NCBI GenBank assembly: GCA_018873225.1
Contig: JAEILZ010000003.1
Location: 2,108,001 to 2,172,000, forward strand
Length of the DNA stretch: 64,000 nucleotides
Reading direction: 5' to 3'
Origin: [Phialemoniopsis] sp. UDSM-2020
Lineage: Eukaryota; Ascomycota; Sordariomycetes; Thyridiales; Thyridiaceae
Shown here: positions 41,327 through 52,551 of the stretch, one piece after another
Numbering within the stretch: position 1 is the stretch's first letter
Layout of the letters: every line of letters starts with the position of its first letter
Notes under the pieces: model-generated
Databases searched by the model: none
Told to the model about the DNA's origin: nothing
The model's input: the letters and a program-made list of their open reading frames with translations, nothing else
Position numbers and translations under genes: made by a program

Positions 41327-42221
41327 TTACCGGTTGCTCTTCGCCACACGCTCCAGCTCGTCCTTCTTCTTGATCGCGTACGAGTTGCTGCTTCCCTTGG
41401 CAGCGTTGATCAGCTCCTCAGCAAGGCACTCGGCAATCGACTTGACGTTGCGGAACGAGGCCTCACGGGCACCAGTGGTGAGGAGGGCGATGGCCTGGTT
41501 GACACGGCGGAGGGGAGAGACATCGACGGCCTGTCGTCGGACGGTACCGGCGGAACCGATACGGGTGCTGTCTTCGCGGGGACCGCAGTTGACAATGGCG
41601 TCAACGGCAATCTGAATGGGGTTCTGGTCGGTCATGAGGTGGATCTGGGGGGTTTTGGTTAGCTCGTCTTGTTCGCTAGCAGAGCCTGGACGGCCATAGA
41701 TGGTTCGCTGTGGGCTCTTACGATCTCAAAGGCGTGGGCAACGATGCGGACAGCCATCAGCTTCTTTCCGTTGTTGCGGCCGTGCATCATCAGCGAGTTG
41801 GTGAGGCGCTCAATGATGGGGCAGTTGGCCTTGCGGAATCGCTTCTGGGCATATCGGCCAGCCGAGTGAGGGATGTAGACAGGAGATCGGATCTGGATGT
41901 AGTCGCTAGGGAGGGGTTAGCATCGTGGTCCAACAAGTCTTCGCAATCCAATTCTGTCGCTGCTTCGCCTCCGCCCTCTCGACCAGACACTGGCCCAGGC
42001 AAGTAGCAAGGCAATTTCCTCCAGAAGCGAAGCGATTTTTTTTTGGGTTTCTCGAAAGCAAGACCGGGGGGTCCTTACGTCAGGGAGATGTCGCGGATCT
42101 CGACATCGTCGTAAGACCAGCGGTTGAACAGCTTGATGGTACCAAGCTCGCTGGTGACATCCTTGGGAAGGACCTGGTAGCCGGAGACGGCCTCGACCTC
42201 AATCTCGCCGTTGTCAGACAT
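41327..42221 (-). CDS. RPS5: 40S ribosomal protein uS7 (Rps5)
   Basis: Three exons, 42221-42079, 41905-41722 and 41644-41327, give 214 residues, the standard length. uS7 binds the 3' major domain of 18S rRNA in the head of the small subunit and contacts mRNA at the E site. The sequence shows the expected blocks: [98 protein letters not shown], and the C-terminal [19 protein letters not shown]. Splice sites are GTAAGG/TAG and GTAAGA/CAG. It is transcribed divergently from eS25, with only 289 bp between start codons. Confidence 0.98.
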
Positions 42222-42510
42222 GTTTTCTACCGTGATGACTGACTTGGTTGACGGTGGTTGTTGGAATTGTGCTGGCTGGTGAAAAAGGCGAGTCGGCGAA
42301 CGTGAAATTCTTAGTTGGTTAGAATTTTGGTGTTCGGGGCTCAATTGCGGACCAGCCAATCAGAGGCCGCCCCACTTCGAAAAATCCTTAGGGTCTTGAC
42401 CTAAGCGGCCGATGTGCGTCTCAAGTCTAAGAAAAAAGATCCAGCCCTCAGCACCACTGTTTCCAACCCACGACCAACGCCATCAAACATCACGGCATAA
42501 ATCAGTCACC
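42222..42510. promoter_or_regulatory. bidirectional promoter of RPS5 and RPS25
   Basis: 289 bp separate the start codons of two 40S protein genes. The stretch contains a CCAAT box (42356-42360), a GC block (GAGGCCGCCCC), and an imperfect palindrome CTTAGGGTC...GACCTAAG at 42387-42405 whose halves contain the AGGGT/ACCCT-type core seen in fungal ribosomal-protein promoters. Co-regulation is inferred from the arrangement. Confidence 0.7.
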
Positions 42511-42936
42511 ATGGCGCCCGCATCAACTGGAGCAAAGAAGCAGAAGAAGAAGTGGTCCAAGGGAAAGGGTACGCTCAATCATCCGCATGGCCCATCAAGC
42601 GCACGAAGTCCGAGCTAACTCAAGGCAATACAGTCAAGGACAAGGCCCAGCACGCCGTCATCCTCGACAAGTCCACTTCCGACAAGCTGTACAAGGACGT
42701 CCAGTCCTACCGTCTGGTCACCGTCGCCACCCTCGTCGATAGGCTCAAGATCAACGGCTCGCTCGCCCGCAGGTGCCTGAAGGACTTGGAGGAGAAGGGA
42801 CAGATCAAGCAGATTGTTGGACACAGCAAGATGAAGATCTACAGTACGTGCCCCGGCCTACTTGGCGACGATTCTGGCGACTTTACAAAATTGCTAACAT
42901 GTTTGCACAGCCCGTGCCATTGGCGACACTGACTAA
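42511..42936 (+). CDS. RPS25: 40S ribosomal protein eS25 (Rps25)
   Basis: Three exons, 42511-42568, 42634-42843 and 42911-42936, give 97 residues. eS25 lies in the head of the 40S subunit. The Lys-rich N-terminus (GAKKQKKKWSKGK) leads into the winged-helix domain AVILDKSTSDKLYKDVQSYR, then LVTVATLVDRLKINGSLARR and QIKQIVGHSKMKIYTRAIGD. The last exon encodes only eight residues after a split Thr codon. The start is ACC-ATG-G, an ideal context. It is divergent from uS7. Confidence 0.97.
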
Positions 42937-45461
42937 ATTCTTTCCTAACTTGACGATTCTACATACCAAATGCATGCGGAGTTGTGTGGAGTGTTTTTGG
43001 CAGGGCGGCATGGAATACTCGGAATGGCTACGTCTCTGGGATCGGACACATCTCTGGTTGTAGCATACGGGCCGGAAGTGCTCCAGGTCCAACAAAAATG
43101 ACAATTGCATCAACATAACGATGGCGCACAGCTCTGCTCTCTCCTCGGTGAATCTGCCCAGTGAGACCGAGTGATAGAATGACCCGTGCTTGGCGGACAT
43201 GCATGGGATCAACACCACAAGAGGTTAAGTCCTCAGGATCAGAAAATTGAAAGAAGGTTGTCTCCAAGTGTCTTTCAATGCGCGCCGTGATGTAATGCCA
43301 TGCCCTCGACGGGACGACCTAAGGCGTCCATTATGGGCACTGAATACCAGCGATAGCACCAGATGCTCTGTTTAAGTGATAATTGCTGGGACTCACAATC
43401 ATCAGTACTGAGGTTTGTGCTTGTAGTGGCATTGTGGACAGGATTTATGTCACATGTCACTGGAGTACTGACCCATCAGAAGGGGCGCCTGCTTCAGGAA
43501 GGCGTACACAATGCTATCAACGTCTGGATAGGCCATGGATTCTTGATTGTCACACATGCTCCATCGACCTCGATCAAAATAGTCTTTGATAACATGGGGA
43601 AATACTATGATATATAAACATCTTGGATGCAGTGACAGAACAGTAACTAAAGCAGTTTGATTAATGTGAGGGAGATGCTTAGCTGAGCAATTGACATGAC
43701 TTTCGAGCATCTGTCCATCCTTGACTACCTACATAGACATGCATTCGATGACTGCCACTACTGGGGAGACGTGTAGCTGTTGTGGTGAGTATGCAACTTT
43801 ATGTCGAAAGCGAGGGTGAGATCCAGGCCAAAGACGTGCACGATCAAGATTCACCAGGATTAGCTACTACTCGATAGCTTACCAAGGTGGCAGGCTGAAA
43901 TTCCAATCCATGGTCGGGTATCGAGTGCTGGGTGGAGGGCTATTCCACTGCCCAATCCCATACAGGTCAGTACCTCGCAGGGATGTCTTATTTGCCTCTA
44001 ACAAGCCTGTAAACGCATCTTTGATATGAGATAAAGCCTGGATGTTTACAGAGGATACATCTACAGTATACTATTACACACACTGATACAGTATCTAAAT
44101 ACCCAGATGGGAATAAGTATGTACAATGCAAAGACTCACTAGTGATTGGCTGATTGAACAAGCCTCAAAGGCTGACGAGACCTGGTTAAAATATTCCGGG
44201 CACGCTTGCTGGCTGTTTGCGCAATGTATGAAGACCGGACCCTTCGACCGAGAGCCTAGGCCGGCAAGTTGGCACAGATTCAACCGAGCAAGAGAAATCA
44301 ATGGATGGATCAGTTCTTTGTCTGCCGAAGGGGCGGGCGGAGCTGAGTGGAGGCGGTTTCTTAGTGGCTGGTGGAACGCTGTGCAGAGTCTTCCCCGTTC
44401 TTATTCATGGCTCGCATGGCAAGCTCAAAAGTGTAACGGCGGCTGGAAATCCAGAAGACGTCGGTGGCCCCTTGCCGCGTACTTGTAGATGGACCAGCAA
44501 AAGAGACCGCCCATTGGGGTCTTCCTGATTCGTTTGATGGGCGAAATAATTTTTTACATTAGTCTCCGCAGCCACTATGACGATCTAAACTTGAAGGCTT
44601 GTGACAAGCGAGGCAAAAAGAAGGGGCAAGGGGGTGTGGAAGCTTGGAAGCTTGGAAAGTCAGCGCGGCTTTCTCGCTCGGCCGGGGGAACGAAGGGAAA
44701 AAATAAACTGGGGAAAAGAAAAGAGCAGTCCATGTAACCAAGCTCCAAGCTGACTGGTGCTCTTGTGAGGGAAATACGATACGGTGGTGTCGGATCTCTT
44801 TTTGGAGACTCCAGTTTCGAGGTCTCGTCCGTGAAGGAGCAGCAAAAAGGAGGATCACGACTGGCCAGCTTGGTTCAAATAATCGGGGCGAACCGGCAAA
44901 GACGAGAGATTTAGCGCCATCTTTCGGCCTGCAGAGCACTCCTATCTCTGGGGCTGCTGGACCGACTGGAGTAGGGATGCAAGCAACAAGGTAAATTTGC
45001 CATCTGCGGCGGCCTGAGGCGTGTAAAACGTGTCCACTCTTTTCCTGTTGCTGTGGCAGACGGCGGAGAGCCCGTCCAAAGGGGGTGGGTTGGCGCGGGT
45101 TTCGGTGGTGGACATGGGAAGACGAGCCCGAATTGGGAAAAAGAATACCTGCAGTTAGTGGTGTTTTGCTAGCCGGACCGCCGTACCTGGTATCCAGCCC
45201 AGCCAGCTAGCGGCCTTGTCGTCCGTGCTCTCTGATTAACTAGCGTGGCCGGGAAGATTCGCTCAAAAGCTCCTCCCTCTTCCTGGCCGCCTGGCTGCAA
45301 TTTTTTTTTCCCTCCCCCATAAATTCGGTCGTAGAATTATTTTTCTCACGACTTCATCCATCCAACCTCCATCCTTCCTTTCATACAGGAACGATAGTCC
45401 TTTCTTTCTCCCATCTCCACTCCATCCTTTCAAAGACCTTCATCTTTGACCAGTCGCCAAG
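42937..45461. other. long intergenic region, 2.5 kb
   Basis: Between eS25 and the ADP/ATP carrier. A Trp-rich 120-codon frame (44126-44488) starts with ATG but matches nothing and I do not call it. The right end carries a poly-T tract, CCCTCCCCCATAAATTC, and a long CT-rich leader before the carrier start. Confidence 0.55.
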
Positions 45462-46761
45462 ATGACTTCCAAGGACGACATTAGAATCATGGGCATGCCC
45501 GTAAGTTCACTCCCCTGAAATTCCCTCGCTATACCCTCGGCAAACGGCAATACCTACTCGCTATCCGGCGCGCATCAAACTCGGCATCGCGAGCATTGCT
45601 TTCATGCAGCGACATCAATTGGGCATCGAGATTGCACAGCTCGTTACCCACGCGCTGCGCACTCAATGGCACAGCGACGTCGTTTGGTGATGTGGTATCT
45701 CCGAAGTCGTGATCGCTCAAAAATTTCTCACCTGCCGATCATCACCTCATCTCGAGAACATGTTCACTAACAAGCTTGCTCTTGTAGCCATTCGTGGTCG
45801 ACTTCCTGATGGGTGGTGTCTCCGCCGCCGTCTCGAAGACTGCTGCCGCCCCTATCGAGCGTGTCAAGCTTCTCGTCCAGAACCAGGTATGTTTCCACTT
45901 GAACAAAGAATTGCCTCGTCCCATGGTGCAGCTTCCTGACAATCGAAACAGGATGAGATGATCAAGGCTGGCCGTCTTGACCGCCGATATGCCGGTATTG
46001 CGGACTGCTTCCGCCGTACCACCGCCGACGAGGGTGTCATGGCTCTGTGGCGTGGCAACACTGCCAACGTCATCCGTTACTTCCCTACCCAGGCTCTGAA
46101 CTTCGCCTTCCGTGACAAGTTCAAGAAGATGTTCGGCTACAAGAAGGACAAGGATGGTTACTGGAAGTGGATGGCCGGTAACCTGGCCTCCGGTGGTGCT
46201 GCCGGTGCCACCTCGCTCCTCTTCGTCTACTCTCTCGACTACGCCCGTACCCGTCTTGCCAACGACGCCAAGTCCGCCAAGGGTGGTGGTGACCGCCAGT
46301 TCAACGGTCTTGTCGACGTCTACCGCAAGACCCTCGCTTCCGATGGTATCGCTGGTCTGTACCGTGGTTTCGGTCCCTCCGTCGCCGGTATCGTTGTCTA
46401 CCGTGGTCTGTACTTCGGTATGTACGACTCGATCAAGCCCGTCGTCCTCGTCGGCAACCTGCAGAACAACTTCCTGGCTTCCTTCGCTCTCGGTTGGTGC
46501 GTCACCACTGGTGCCGGTATCGCCTCTTACCCTCTTGACACCATCCGTCGCCGCATGATGATGACCTCCGGTGAGGCCGTCAAGTACTCTAGCTCTTTCG
46601 ATGCCTTCCGCCAGATCGTCGCCAAGGAGGGTGTCAAGTCTCTCTTCAAGGGTGCCGGTGCCAACATCCTCCGTGGTGTCGCCGGTGCTGGTGTCCTGTC
46701 CATCTACGACCAGCTCCAGGTCCTGATGTTCGGCAAGGCCTTCAAGGGCGGCTCCGGCTAA
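45462..46761 (+). CDS. AAC1: Mitochondrial ADP/ATP carrier
   Basis: Three exons, 45462-45500, 45788-45886 and 45952-46761, give 315 residues. It exchanges cytosolic ADP for matrix ATP across the inner mitochondrial membrane. Three mitochondrial-carrier repeats are visible, each with the P-x-(D/E)-x-x-(K/R) motif: [27 protein letters not shown] (with Ser for Pro) and [13 protein letters not shown]. The ADP/ATP-carrier signature RRRMMM is present. Each repeat carries a downstream glycine-rich signature ([44 protein letters not shown]). Six hydrophobic helices are expected. Codon bias is extreme (GTC, GGT, AAG, CGT), showing very high expression, and the leader is CT-rich. The first exon is only 39 nt. 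Confidence 0.98.
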
Positions 46762-47479
46762 ACAACCAATACCCCTTTGTACAAAACCGCGAACCTAGTT
46801 GGGGAGGGGGGTTAATGGAGTGAAAAAGGAGGCTGGGAGTGCATGGTTGATGAAGGCAGATAGATGGTAGTGCGGGCGGGAAGTTGTCGCATGTACCACG
46901 CAAAAAAGTGGTCTTTGTGACAGCAGGCTTGCGATCGAGTCTTGCAAACATGGCGTTCTTCTTTTCGCGCCTGGCTGGTATTAGAACTCGGCCGCTGTAA
47001 TTTATACGTCTCAGGCAATTCCCACCGGTTTTCCTTGCTATCATGTCACTGGACTCAACTCGTCACTCTGTTCGGGTTCCATCTTCCTTTTTGATTGCAT
47101 ACGACTTCATAGATCCATGGTCGATATTTTCTTTTTGTTGGTCGTGAAATAAAAAAGGACTTTTGCTTCTAACATGACGACCAAGAGGTGATGCGACCGG
47201 TACTCTGTTAGCCCACGAGTGAATGTCTTTCCGCCTTCCAGGACTTTTTCATATAGTGTGGTGGTGGTCTTAGCGCTACCACACGTCGTACAGGGCGCGT
47301 GCATAAGGTAAGGCGCGTACCCAATTGGAGGTACCTGACTACGAAAGTTGACTTCGACCTCTCCAGGAACCTCCTTGTACTTATCGTGCGGACACCTGCA
47401 TTTCTGTGTCTAATTAGACTCCACAAGCTGCAAAGTCACCATCTCTTTGGTCTGACTCCCTTTTGACCCATTGGTCGCG
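46762..47479. other. intergenic
   Basis: 3' flank of the carrier gene and promoter of the CENP-X gene. No coding signal. Confidence 0.55.
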
Positions 47480-47934
47480 ATGCCGCCCAAGCAGCAAGGG
47501 CCCTCAGGGCAACGCGCGAGCACTTCATCACGAGGTTCTTCAAGTACCACGCGGGGACGCGGCAAAGCAAGGGCAGCTCCGCGGGCAGAGTCGCCTCCAT
47601 CTCAGTCTGCCGAGGCTGAGGATATTGAGGACGAGGGCGAAGAGGACAATCAGCAGAAGACCATCCCTGCCGAACTCCTGACGCGCCTCCTTCATGAGTT
47701 CTTTGAGAGCGAGAACACTCGGATCACCAAGGATGCAAATGGCGCCGTTGCCAAGTACATGGATGTTTTCGTGAGGGAGGCCATCGCGAGGGCGGCGGCG
47801 GAGAGGGAGTCGGGTTTCTTGGAGGTATGTCCTTCCAGTCGATGACAATAGCAAGAGACATTCGCTGACCACTCACTACTGGCTAGGTTGAGGACCTTGA
47901 GAAAGTGGCACCGCAGCTTCTACTTGATCTGTGA
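47480..47934 (+). CDS. MHF2: CENP-X / MHF2 histone-fold protein
   Basis: Two exons, 47480-47824 and 47887-47934, give 130 residues. CENP-X pairs with CENP-S (MHF1) in a histone-fold heterotetramer that works at kinetochores and, with FANCM-type helicases, at stalled replication forks. The C-terminal histone fold reads PAELLTRLLHEFFESENTRI, then DANGAVAKYMDVFVREAIARA, and ends VEDLEKVAPQLLLDL, matching CENP-X ends. The N-terminal 60 residues are basic then acidic and disordered (GQRASTSSRGSSSTTRGRGK, then EAEDIEDEGEED). The short second exon completes the last helix. The start ATG (GCGATGCCG) gives MPPKQQGPSG. Confidence 0.93.
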
Positions 47935-49916
47935 AGCCAGTACTGCAAAGCTTGGGTCGAGCACCTTGTTGCGAATGCCGGGAGCGATCGATCGACTGAT
48001 TCTTTTGGGCTTTCCTGATGTTGTCCCTGGTCGGGGCGGAAGAATCTGGGGAAGCTGCTCCCCGTCGCATCGCTTGTCCTGAGGGCCTCATCAAAGAACC
48101 AGGTCGGGCAACCTTGACATGGCTGTGGTCAGCGTCACCACTATGGAATGAAATGATCAAGGAACGCTCCAGCACCGAGCACCGAGAGGATGAAACTACG
48201 AAACTTTGTTTCGCCCGCTGCTTGAAGAAACGCCAAGACCGGAGTTGCAACGATCATCGACGATCCTGAGGGGTGAGGGCGCGTACAGAGTTGAAGAAAA
48301 GGACTCCCTGGCTGATAGGGCTGTCATGAGTATCTCAGCATCCTAGTCCGTGCTAGGCTGTCTCCATTGGAACATTTGGTGAGGGTTCATGAGAGGCGAT
48401 CTTATCCTGATGAGAGGCGAAAAAGAGCACCACGGCCATCACGAGTGGGCTTAGCATAGAGCACACAAAAGAAGTAGATGAATGAACCCCATGACGTTTC
48501 GTTGTAGACTACCTAGGTGCGGAAATCTGAACTGACGACAGTTCTAAGCAATTGTTTCAAGAATCTTTTTGCTGATTAGTACATGTAGGTGGTTCCTGTC
48601 TCCTTCTCCAAGTAATACGACCCAACTTGACTACAATGCTGTTGTGCACTGGCAGAATAGGAGACATGTAATTGGATTGAGGACAGCGCTTGCAGGCTGT
48701 TGCTCTGTCAATTAGGCGAGCCCAGAAAGGTGCGACACTTTGGGGTTTGAGAGGTGTTTGAGCATGAGACACGATCCGTGCCCCGTCCATTTGACCCCCC
48801 TGCCAGCGCGCCACTCGGCCCCTCAACGACACTCCTAACCTCTAATTGCACCAGCTCCGAGGCCTCGAATATTCATACGCCCACAACTCCAATCTCGGCT
48901 TCCAGCTCGCCCGGCCAGGCTTGCCCTGGCCTTGTTCAAAGGCTTGACTTCTTTTGCGCCGGCGATACCACTTGCAGGCCTCCCGAGATGGTCTAAGCAA
49001 GCGCTTACGAACCCCTTCCCGGACGCTTGGAGCCTGTGATGCTACTCAGTGGCACTGGCAGGGGCTCAGTTCTGGGGAAATGTTTCGACACACTCGCCCC
49101 CTCAACTGGTCCTTGGGCTTCTGGGCGCATCGTCGGCTTCAATTTGTTTGCAATTGGGCAGTCTCATGCGGCATCGACCTCGTCCAACATGCCGCCAGAT
49201 CCGAGTGGTTTCCATAGCGTTACCGCCGGCTTTCCGGCAGTCTGAGAGTTGCGCACTCGCAACTGCGCAATAAGCCTTGTCATTGCTATGGCTTTCCTAT
49301 ATGGCTCTTGAAGGCCGGCAGTGCCCTAAGCTTCTCTTCGTTGCTGAGCGCATGTCAAGAAGTTTTCGAGCTAGCCAGCAGTTGCGCGGCTCTGCAGTGT
49401 GCACCCCTTGAATCCATCACCACTTTGCTTTAGATTGCAGTGTCCCTGTCGTGAGCTAGCACGATTCTCTAGTAAGGCAAGAGGCCCATGGTGGTGGTCA
49501 AAACGTTCCCAGGTTGCATGTTTCAAGATGCTCTCTTCAGCCTCCTGGCCGCACCCCTGTCGATATCTTCAGACATCAGACAAGGGTGTGTATGGTGCAG
49601 CACGGGGGGATCCTTCATTCTTCCGATCGGGTCCTGCTCTTTATATTCATGCAGTCTCCCCAAGCAGGTCTTGGTCCTTCTTCTTCCTCCTCTTGATCTT
49701 CCAGTGCAGATACCCGTCTCAGCCAGTCTTCTTGTTTTCTTCAATCTTTTCTTTTCGAAATCGTTTGTCATTCTCTTCTCAAGGCTAGTCCTACATCGTT
49801 GTTCAGCGCCAGTCGCTTCAATTCTCTGAAAACAAGTTATCTGTCACTCACTTCTTTTGACGATTTCGATTCGAAAGTCCCTTTTTACCAAGCTCTCGAT
49901 AAATACTATTTTCAAA
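47935..49916. other. long intergenic region, 2.0 kb
   Basis: Between CENP-X and the cupredoxin gene. No gene supported. The right end (49640-49916) is T/C-rich with long TTCTT runs, the probable leader of the cupredoxin gene. Confidence 0.55.
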
Positions 49917-50685
49917 ATGCAGTTCTCAACCCTTGCCCTGACTGCCCTTCTGGGTCTTGTCTCTGGTACGAACCCCCAGCTATAGGAATAGAGAGTTGAT
50001 CATCTGGACTATTACTGACGAAGGACGCTCTCTAGCTCAAAACACCAAGGTCACCGTCGTCCAGGTCGGCAAGAATGGCACGGTCTTCTCCCCCAACAAC
50101 ATCAAGGTCAACGCCGGCGAGATGGTTCAGTTCCAATTCATGGGCGGCAACCACACCGTGACGCAGTCGACCTTTGACCAGCCCTGCCAGCCTGTCGGTG
50201 CCAACGCCAACGCCACTGGCTTCCACTCGGGCTTCATCCCCGCCGCTGCCAGCCAGTCGATGGGCATGGTCCCAACCTACACCATCATGATCAACGATAC
50301 CAAGCCCATCTGGGCCTACTGCGCACAAGCCAAGCACTGCCAGAACGGTATGGTTATGGTCATCAACGAGAAGTAAGTTCAGACAACTGTGGAGGAACGA
50401 GGTCACTTGGGATGACACATGGACTAACATATGCTGCGTTATAGCACCTCCGCCAACGCCACGAGGAGTCTCAACGAGTTCAAGAAGCTGGCAGCTGGAG
50501 CCCAGGCCAACGTCGCTCCCAGCGGCAGTGGCTCTTCCACCGGCGGTACCACCGGCACCACCACTGGATCTCCTGATGGCAGCAGCTCGGGCACTCCCCA
50601 GACCGGTGCCAGTGCTGGCTCGATGCTCACTGTGCCCGGTGCCCTCACTCTCCTCGGTCTCACTGCCTCTGCTTTCCTGTTGTAA
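49917..50685 (+). CDS. GPI-anchored cupredoxin (plastocyanin-like) cell-surface protein
   Basis: Three exons, 49917-49965, 50036-50372 and 50445-50685, give 208 residues. A signal peptide (MQFSTLALTALLGLVSA, then QNTK) is completed across intron 1. The cupredoxin domain reads VQVGKNGTVFSPNNIKVNAG, EMVQFQFMGGNHTVTQSTF and IWAYCAQAKHCQNGMVMVIN. Candidate copper ligands are the His in GGNHTV and the Cys, His and Met of the last segment. A Gly/Ser/Thr-rich linker follows, then a hydrophobic tail (VPGALTLLGLTASAFLL) after small residues, typical of a GPI-attachment signal. Such proteins are abundant on fungal cell walls; some are induced during differentiation or host contact, but no such role is shown here. 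Strong C-ending codon bias. Confidence 0.92.
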
Positions 50686-51020
50686 GCGGGGTGGAGTGAC
50701 TAACAGGCGGTCGAGTTCTTCCCGGCTCCTGAAGGCAAGGGGAAAGCTAAAGACATTAATCTGGGGTGTGTCCATATTGTATCCTTCAGGATTGAAAAGA
50801 TCCATTGGATTGGAGTGGGGAGTTTATGACCTTTGATGTACCGCCTAGGGCGTGTTAGATACACTTTTCTGCATTCACAATTGAGTATTTTCGTTTGGTA
50901 ACATTTGTTCTCCGTGGTCCAGAATGTGACTTGTCCATGAAATGGTGATGCGAATGACATCGTAATGAACGTGGCAGCTCGATGATATACATGATGCACG
51001 ATGCCTAGATAGAGGCGAGT
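50686..51020. other. convergent 3' intergenic region
   Basis: Tails of the cupredoxin gene (+) and MAPR-like gene (-). No coding signal. Confidence 0.55.
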
Positions 51021-51865
51021 TTATTCTGCCCCTGGCAGATTCCTGGGCTTGCGGCCCTGCGCGGCCTGCGCGCAGAGCTTCTTCCTCTTGCCCTGCCATC
51101 CAGGCTCCCGCTTCAGCGTGCCCACCTTGTGATACTTCTTGCTCTTGGCGAAGAAGTCGACCCAGTGCTTGAGCGCATCGTACACCTTCTCCTTGGCCAC
51201 GGCAAGCTCCTCGGCACGCATCTGGCGAAGCTGGTCGGCTGTGTAGTGCTTGTCAACCTCGTAGTCGTCCAGCGGGAGGAACATCTCCTCAACTCCGCGC
51301 ATGTCTCCGGTGCGGTCCTCGGCGAAGCAACCCGTCACAAATCCACGCGAGGCATCGACACCAGCGAAGATATTGTATGATCCGCCAGGGCCATAGACCC
51401 GGCGGTTGGCGGAGACGTCGTAGATAGTGCCGTTGATGGACAGATAGATCGGCTTGGACTCGTCTTTGCCGTCGAAAGCGGCCAGCTCATCGGGGGTCAT
51501 CTGGATGGGGCCACGCTGCTAGAGTGTGAGCTGTTTTGCCAATGCTGGAATATAGATGGTTCAAGAAGTGAAGAGAACCGATCACCACTTACGAAGTAAT
51601 TCTCCCACCAAGTCCTCTGCAGATAATTGGGCGGGTTCTTCATGCCCCAGAACCACGACTCTCCACTTGAGATGAGATAACTCAGCGCACAGGATGCGAC
51701 GAAGAGGAAGGTCAACACGCGGGCGATGTCAAGCCATGGGCTGTATGCATCTTCATCCTCCAGCTTCGATTCTGAACTTTTGGCCTTAGTCTTTTCCGAT
51801 CCGACGGTCTTCTCTGAAGGCGCCTGCGGCTTCCTTTGCCGTACCTCAGCATCTGAACTCGCCAT
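51021..51865 (-). CDS. Membrane-anchored cytochrome b5-like heme/steroid-binding protein (MAPR type)
   Basis: Two exons, 51865-51593 and 51518-51021, give 256 residues. The N-terminal 45 residues are charged. A membrane anchor follows at about 47-67 (IARVLTFLFVASCALSYLIS). The cytochrome b5-like domain starts after the intron: MTPDELAAFDGKDESKPIYL, SINGTIYDVSANRRVYGPGG, SYNIFAGVDASRGFVTGCF, matching the membrane-associated progesterone receptor/Dap1 group, which binds heme through Tyr (the YGPGGSYNIFAG loop). These proteins support cytochrome P450 enzymes in sterol synthesis. The C-terminal extension (about 75 residues) is helical then strongly basic (KREPGWQGKRKKL), longer than in Dap1. The exon 2 acceptor is a TAGCAG tandem, so an extra Gln may or may not be included. 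Confidence 0.9.
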
Positions 51866-52551
51866 TGCTGTCTTCTGAATTTCGATTATGCAAGTGAACA
51901 AAGTCTACCCCAAGACCGTGACTTCGAAAAAGGAGACAGATGATCTAATTTAAGAGAAACTGCAAGCTCAGACCCCGAAACGCGAACTTGCCAGATATCA
52001 GGACAGGGTGCGTATGCTGTCGGATCTGCAGGGTTTTGTCGCAATTGGGTGGCCTGGGATTGGATATCGGTGCCATGTCATTGACGCTCCGAGACCTCTT
52101 TCGGCTGCATGCTCCAATCTTCAGTGGGCTCTTTTTAAACGGCTTAGCGGCTTCTACTCCACACCGACAGGGGATGGCACACTGACATGCCAGCCGCCCA
52201 CACCGCTTTTGGCGTCTGCTCGGTGGGCCACTTTAGAGCCCGACTCAACTGTTGCCCCAATGCTGCTGGTGGGTGACAGACACCACGCCAAAAGTCGCGT
52301 CACCCCAGCAACCCCCACCCAGATAGGCGCATCCACTCAAAGAAAGGCGCCCACAAAGTAAACACATTCCCGACTAATTGCATGCTTTCACGCATACTTT
52401 GACTTTAGGCCGAAGCGCTATCTTGAACCAAAAGCTCGCAAACGTCACTTCAGCTCCCACCAGTGTTTGGTGAGCTTTTATACTGACACAACTTTGCATA
52501 TACAACCCCTTGCTTTACCAGCACCTGCTCGCAGTTTTGCTGAACTTTACC
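51866..52551. other. divergent intergenic region
   Basis: Between the MAPR-like gene (-) and the coiled-coil gene (+). Short frames only. Confidence 0.55.

Noticed and set aside
44126..44488. 120-codon Trp-rich frame
   Set aside because: Starts with ATG but shows no domain, signal peptide or codon bias like neighbouring genes.
44640..44660. Short direct repeat (AGCTTGGA)
   Set aside because: Two copies of eight bases next to each other are expected by chance in simple sequence, and nothing else marks the site.
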